Source of the DNA: Lentzea aerocolonigenes
GTDB lineage: Bacteria > Actinomycetota > Actinomycetes > Mycobacteriales > Pseudonocardiaceae
Assembly (NCBI RefSeq): GCF_000974445.1
Contig: NZ_BBOJ01000012.1
Coordinates: 186,001-250,000, forward strand
DNA: 64,000 nt
Direction of reading: 5' to 3'
Numbering within the stretch: position 1 is the stretch's first letter; the number at the start of each line of letters is the position of its first letter. Of the stretch, positions 63,701 through 64,000 are shown in pieces. The position numbers and the translations under genes were made by a program. Below the pieces are notes generated by a model, which saw nothing but the letters and a program-made list of their open reading frames with translations, did no database searches and was not told the origin of the DNA.

Positions 63701-64000
63701 GACGTCACGCTCCAGATCCCGAACGACCTGGCGACGATCACCAGCTCCGGCAACACGTCCGCCGCGGTCACGCCACCGGACGCCCAGTGGGGCGTGAAGC
63801 TGGAGCACCCCGCGCCCGAGGCCGTGTCGGTCGACAACCAGAAGAAGGCCTTCAACGACGTCGCGGCGAAGCTGCACCCGTCGATCACGAAGGTCGGCGC
63901 GCCCGGCCGCGAGGCGTTGCAGAACTTCCTGAGCCCCACCGAGATCCGCAACAACCTCGGCGCGATGCTCGGCGGCGCCTACGTCACGTCGCCGGACCTG
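54737..64000 (+). CDS. Giant multidomain type VII secretion effector, C-terminus beyond window
   Basis: An open frame of 3088 codons without a stop, cut by the window end. Residues about 40-130 are ESX-like helices. About 150-1100 form a Gly/Pro then Asn/Pro/Thr-rich stalk. About 1170-1480 resemble the TcdA/TcdB (GT44) glycosyltransferase: VPKQLHFAWFG at 1173, and LASDIARYAVL ahead of DVD at 1296-1298. About 1560-1750 are metzincin-like: HETLHYLGIPD at 1700-1710 with a GGMMG turn at 1734-1737. About 1915-2200 are a second GT-A-like unit (VVNMIVGHNQ, DFD at 2037-2039). Acidic segments and a KKRK cluster (1820-1823) lie between. It follows substrate B in cluster B. Confidence 0.85.
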   Translation, partial: MAKGNVNPNPSPNPNPAPNPTPSAPPPTGTGGGGPTGNTGFSMNDSSMQGLQNKAGDLGSRLASISSGLRGLNFSGNALGPIGLFAVPALNASNDNAVAQADKGAKAFTDVQSGIKATHQTAVNTDTGQGTNFKSFDTSTTAKPPPGSAGTTLGGAKQDGPKVSGPGTIAGGTGGTKGANVQSGPKVAQGPNIKGGTGPASSGGVKTPGGPSVSTAPNIKGGTGPAGGSGVKTPGGPSVGTAPNIKGGTGPLGGGAVNTPGGASVGIPPNVKGGTGPVGGGGVKTPGGPSVGATPNIKGGAGPVGTGIPKGPGGVGPVAPPVIGGTPGSSTPKSPGTPGGGGKGIGIPTLPGTTPGSTPGSTAGTKPGVTPPGPQNAVTSPSRGSTPPGMSPGMAPPMAPGATPGATGGERGGSKFGTGSGKGLFDAPKPGTPDSTITKAPPSSTATPPPAPKPGVPGTGVPGSGVPGSGVPGSSTPGAATPKPGVPGNATPSTPGPQSAVTPPSTTAPRGGVTPPASPATSPAATPGMAPPMAPGATPGATGGERGGSKFGTSAGKGVFDAPKPPTPDNTITRAPGTSPSTPPPAPKPTPLTPQPSSTTPSTTPQPQPRPAPTPPPAPNTAAPSPAPKADTAPAQTRPTPPPAPPINTPAPAQATNTPSPTTPAPKPDTTPAPASPKADTPPAQTRPAPPTNVPPANTPSPAPNVNAPSTNPSTNAPSPKPDTTPSQATPKADTPPAQTRPAPPTNVPPANTPSPSAPTVNTPSPNTPPVNAPSPSPSVNAPSPNPATNVPPANVPSANPSSPNPATNVPPPRPETNVPPSNTPPVQAKPTPDVQPNPNTPKPDTTPGQAKPTPDTNTPPPAQTRPAPAPPVNTPPVNTPPPNAPTTVPGTDVPSANTPSPSTNTPNPNTPGSNAPNPNTPSPNTPNPNTASPNAPSPNAPSPNSPNPNTPSSNAPNPNSPNPSPNTPTVQTRPAPGGANPQPAPNTTTSPNTTTTAAPDIVVAPPLVTPAPAPNPTPTPSANPNPNVVPRAHPAASNYQAQPRPGGGKGKTRAAIKKYLGINFIKGLFNKPPAAPNPTPAPNPNPNPAPAPVSTAPPNPWTDLLKNPNPTNIDVEAVKAEIDTAVNEGKPATARILINRLKNTEGGAKAAADLQAHYDQAVQNKGDAGKVDVPKQLHFAWFGDTPSPESVNGMLEWAAQTNENNGWTATLWTDGSSVDWDPAVVKQLKDGGIDIKSDVDTLVDELSNKTPPTKNNTTLKDVYAAAQSSDAKAYNLASDIARYAVLAKNGGVYVDVDIKPGSLSLDNIGDMKMHPTDVPVIGPRLRDTSSVQKATGDAQLTPENVQNAADAQWKKGELGNAFIVTPPDGALINKFAEVIPQKFDTLVDRVGPRDVPLADKKSSPEFLGTLKEQAPDVSGPNALADNGLAPQIGLIGQVAMDHGGLNLGYNPGYMPTDVPAIGKTDFEAMFDPDVKNQWNGIEWVTPESESQLDRSTDTRPAPSDGTPKDVRSGGAPPKLEPPTPESHHGKDVITDESWRHDPAKSADWFAPKDPADRSTWADRRNDTNVRTVDVVVHDVRTDSTPSNIKSYQGLINYDLRRIETSPGNFVQEYTVKVHVDPAANVDPDVIAQVKENATNGVDNLLNQGYRLPSGDQFHLNLEFTDNKADAHTSIKVDPDNPNVDQTHWNPSTSPEVLAHETLHYLGIPDEYSDSSRVFQQHDTNSGVHKDDGGMMGSDVHGPDPGLRPRHLWLVERTANSQVMVPDTRIEPAGPATVPPPANPNPNTDTRPDADTRPMPDKRPFDEDSDSDAEPEPATKKRKNDGEASTVDDTPMDVDANTQSDGDANTQSDGDVDMNDAQNDSQLDNLADQFDTLSLGDVNFSYNPAFAQLANGDIDLPTKDNYLAKLKESVEGDKRPSFVVNMIVGHNQLGEINDVINAITKDAGPIGKDMVFVVGVNGRAGSNADMGANIETANNAVANRKEPVAIVPLSEVKANEDFPFGRMRNETMHSAATKFAVGALNGKGTHPYLSIQDFDTGSRLVTGGQKDVFTHFNETLNPPDVGPIRPLMHAGGYRVGDPQALVRDVQTRIDKEQAALDNNTSLDDKKRAEQQRQLDLAKEHLQDPDFPAKFQQAMNDDMDARVRQADSAPLLPYSPEPNLFIDANVTVVDPNVKFSDGEAEFNGLGKSMNSFAGKELAEIHTNQLPKPELNADLNAAKAQLEADIAAQGGVPSPSQAKTLESINANIESNTRNANDNPAFKAASTNVVVDSGIDVDAQTNRNPYRGENFSTDFVNGAVGTDLSRIALGYAKSDGKSWPQSHVALNTVPNRTYGGDNPTAAKAAKAETSAADIRNEFQDKKPGRGGQPNPGNKPHVKREPQQIVKHEYDYDPATGTHVETSTTGGWNPSKVDSLKLGWEDKNTFNKAVSAPIEGHGHMGVDPQADPTTNYPPPREKPADGKKLPPRTEAELGHIDQTAKQQKMATVLNMALSDNNSNVTRTFGMFEHGIAPLAGDPRPDGVFNAVHDALANENGGKKKGGKGKAVPSATDLRTGAIRQGSIASPGITSQIANFRQEHGLENGHLVNAVIEPGPTPKTEIPPHFKPDPNYNHPVDNTGTPGTELDTDQRAEQDAADAAEKAAENAKAAKAEELAVKLLATQLNRPINLHGPNGVTTIDPFHELKPDVKENSTKADQDKAKRWKEPKFGKPLDIRVQPNPNGKSTFTPHTPVNPPGSHDPDAGPSGTSHRGAPPAPDADTRPAPEVQTRPAPPTPNPVIPMTTVAPPAVGQVMPGTQNLPSFFQDNKALGTIAPTDVRGAENVTSAIPNLKPADAARIQQALKGDFESFLDSGRNFQVKVGNTSYEVNVRATMQAQTDTAPVDAPHVKVDAVAQSGNSSSTTHTVATANDIGTSATAGVAMGPYGSLGGKAQLATPAQSQSTSSSLTDQRAIRAGEGSTQATVQVSYDITLTAANGTVRTLDPVTTGTDVTLQIPNDLATITSSGNTSAAVTPPDAQWGVKLEHPAPEAVSVDNQKKAFNDVAAKLHPSITKVGAPGREALQNFLSPTEIRNNLGAMLGGAYVTSPDL
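55307..55696 (+). repeat. 78-base tandem repeats in the effector stalk
   Basis: Five in-frame units start at 55307, 55385, 55463, 55541 and 55619. The first four encode close variants of PNIKGGTGP followed by GVKTPGGPSV; the fifth is degenerate. Confidence 0.85.
55913..56465 (+). repeat. Pair of near-identical 148-base direct repeats
   Basis: Copy 1 covers 55913-56060 and copy 2 covers 56318-56465, exactly 405 bases (135 codons) apart, so the frame is kept. Each encodes GMAPPMAPGATPGATGG, then GGSKFGT and FDAPKP. They mark a segmental duplication inside the stalk. Confidence 0.85.
57400..57660 (+). repeat. Asn-Pro low-complexity tract
   Basis: An in-frame tract of PNTPSPN-like elements in the effector stalk. 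Dinucleotide and codon repetition is strong but irregular. Its likely role is an extended, cell-wall-spanning spacer. Confidence 0.75.

Noticed and set aside
58298-63877. Minus-strand open frame of 1859 codons opposite the giant gene
   Set aside because: It is Val/Arg/Gly-rich with no domain and arises from the G/C codon bias of the real frame on the plus strand, which carries clear catalytic motifs.
45622-64000. A complete type VII secretion system
   Set aside because: No EccB, EccC, EccD, EccE or mycosin gene is present; only chaperone, substrate and accessory genes are seen.

Overview
The window comes from a GC-rich filamentous actinomycete. The evidence is the strong third-position G/C bias, frequent GTG and TTG starts, an SsgA-like sporulation protein, an XRE-DUF5753 regulator, a 2-methylisoborneol pair, a decayed SARP regulator and type VII secretion (ESX) accessory genes of the EspG/YbaB/PPE-like type. 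That mix suggests the Pseudonocardiaceae (a Lentzea, Saccharothrix or Actinosynnema relative). The family assignment is inference, not proof.

Left part (1-15.1 kb): an SDR cut by the window edge; a TetR-MFS pair; an aromatic amino acid decarboxylase divergent from an Lrp regulator; a partner-switching signalling group (SpoIIE phosphatase, STAS protein, MEDS/HATPase protein); small stress and membrane proteins; a junction at about 8.54 kb joining a truncated NRAMP transporter to a truncated, frameshifted SARP gene; an Orn/Lys/Arg decarboxylase; several small conserved genes; and the translationally coupled GPP methyltransferase and 2-methylisoborneol synthase pair, which makes an earthy odorant.

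Middle part (15.5-45.3 kb): a secreted double beta-helix protein behind a good sigma70-type promoter; a NaChBac-type channel with an unusual filter; ZapE; an FMN-binding protein with a ferric-reductase-like flavocytochrome; a pirin; a solo TIR protein; SsgA; a secreted GH6 glucanase; a glycerol regulon (glpF-glpK-glpD on one strand; an IclR regulator and a second glycerol kinase divergent from it, with palindromes between); an M24 peptidase; a lipoprotein and membrane protein pair; a LysR regulator; an M9 collagenase; an MFS exporter; a sulfite-oxidase-like enzyme; a VCBS-PASTA secreted protein; and a TPR regulator.

Right part (45.4-64.0 kb): two consecutive type VII secretion accessory and substrate clusters. 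Cluster A is EspG, YbaB-like, EspC/WXG-like and a Pro-rich long substrate. Cluster B is a small helical protein, a PPE-like protein, EspG, a YbaB-like protein, a long substrate and a giant open frame of at least 3088 codons that leaves the window. The giant protein carries an N-terminal ESX-like helical segment, a very long Pro/Asn/Thr-rich stalk, a TcdA/TcdB-like DXD glycosyltransferase domain, a metzincin-like metalloprotease (HExxHxxGxxD) and a second DXD glycosyltransferase-like domain. It looks like a polymorphic-toxin-type effector. The clusters share paralogous genes and a gap-free upstream control region with identical spacing of three blocks, so they are probably co-regulated. No ESX core genes (EccB/C/D/E, mycosin) and no obvious immunity gene lie inside the window.
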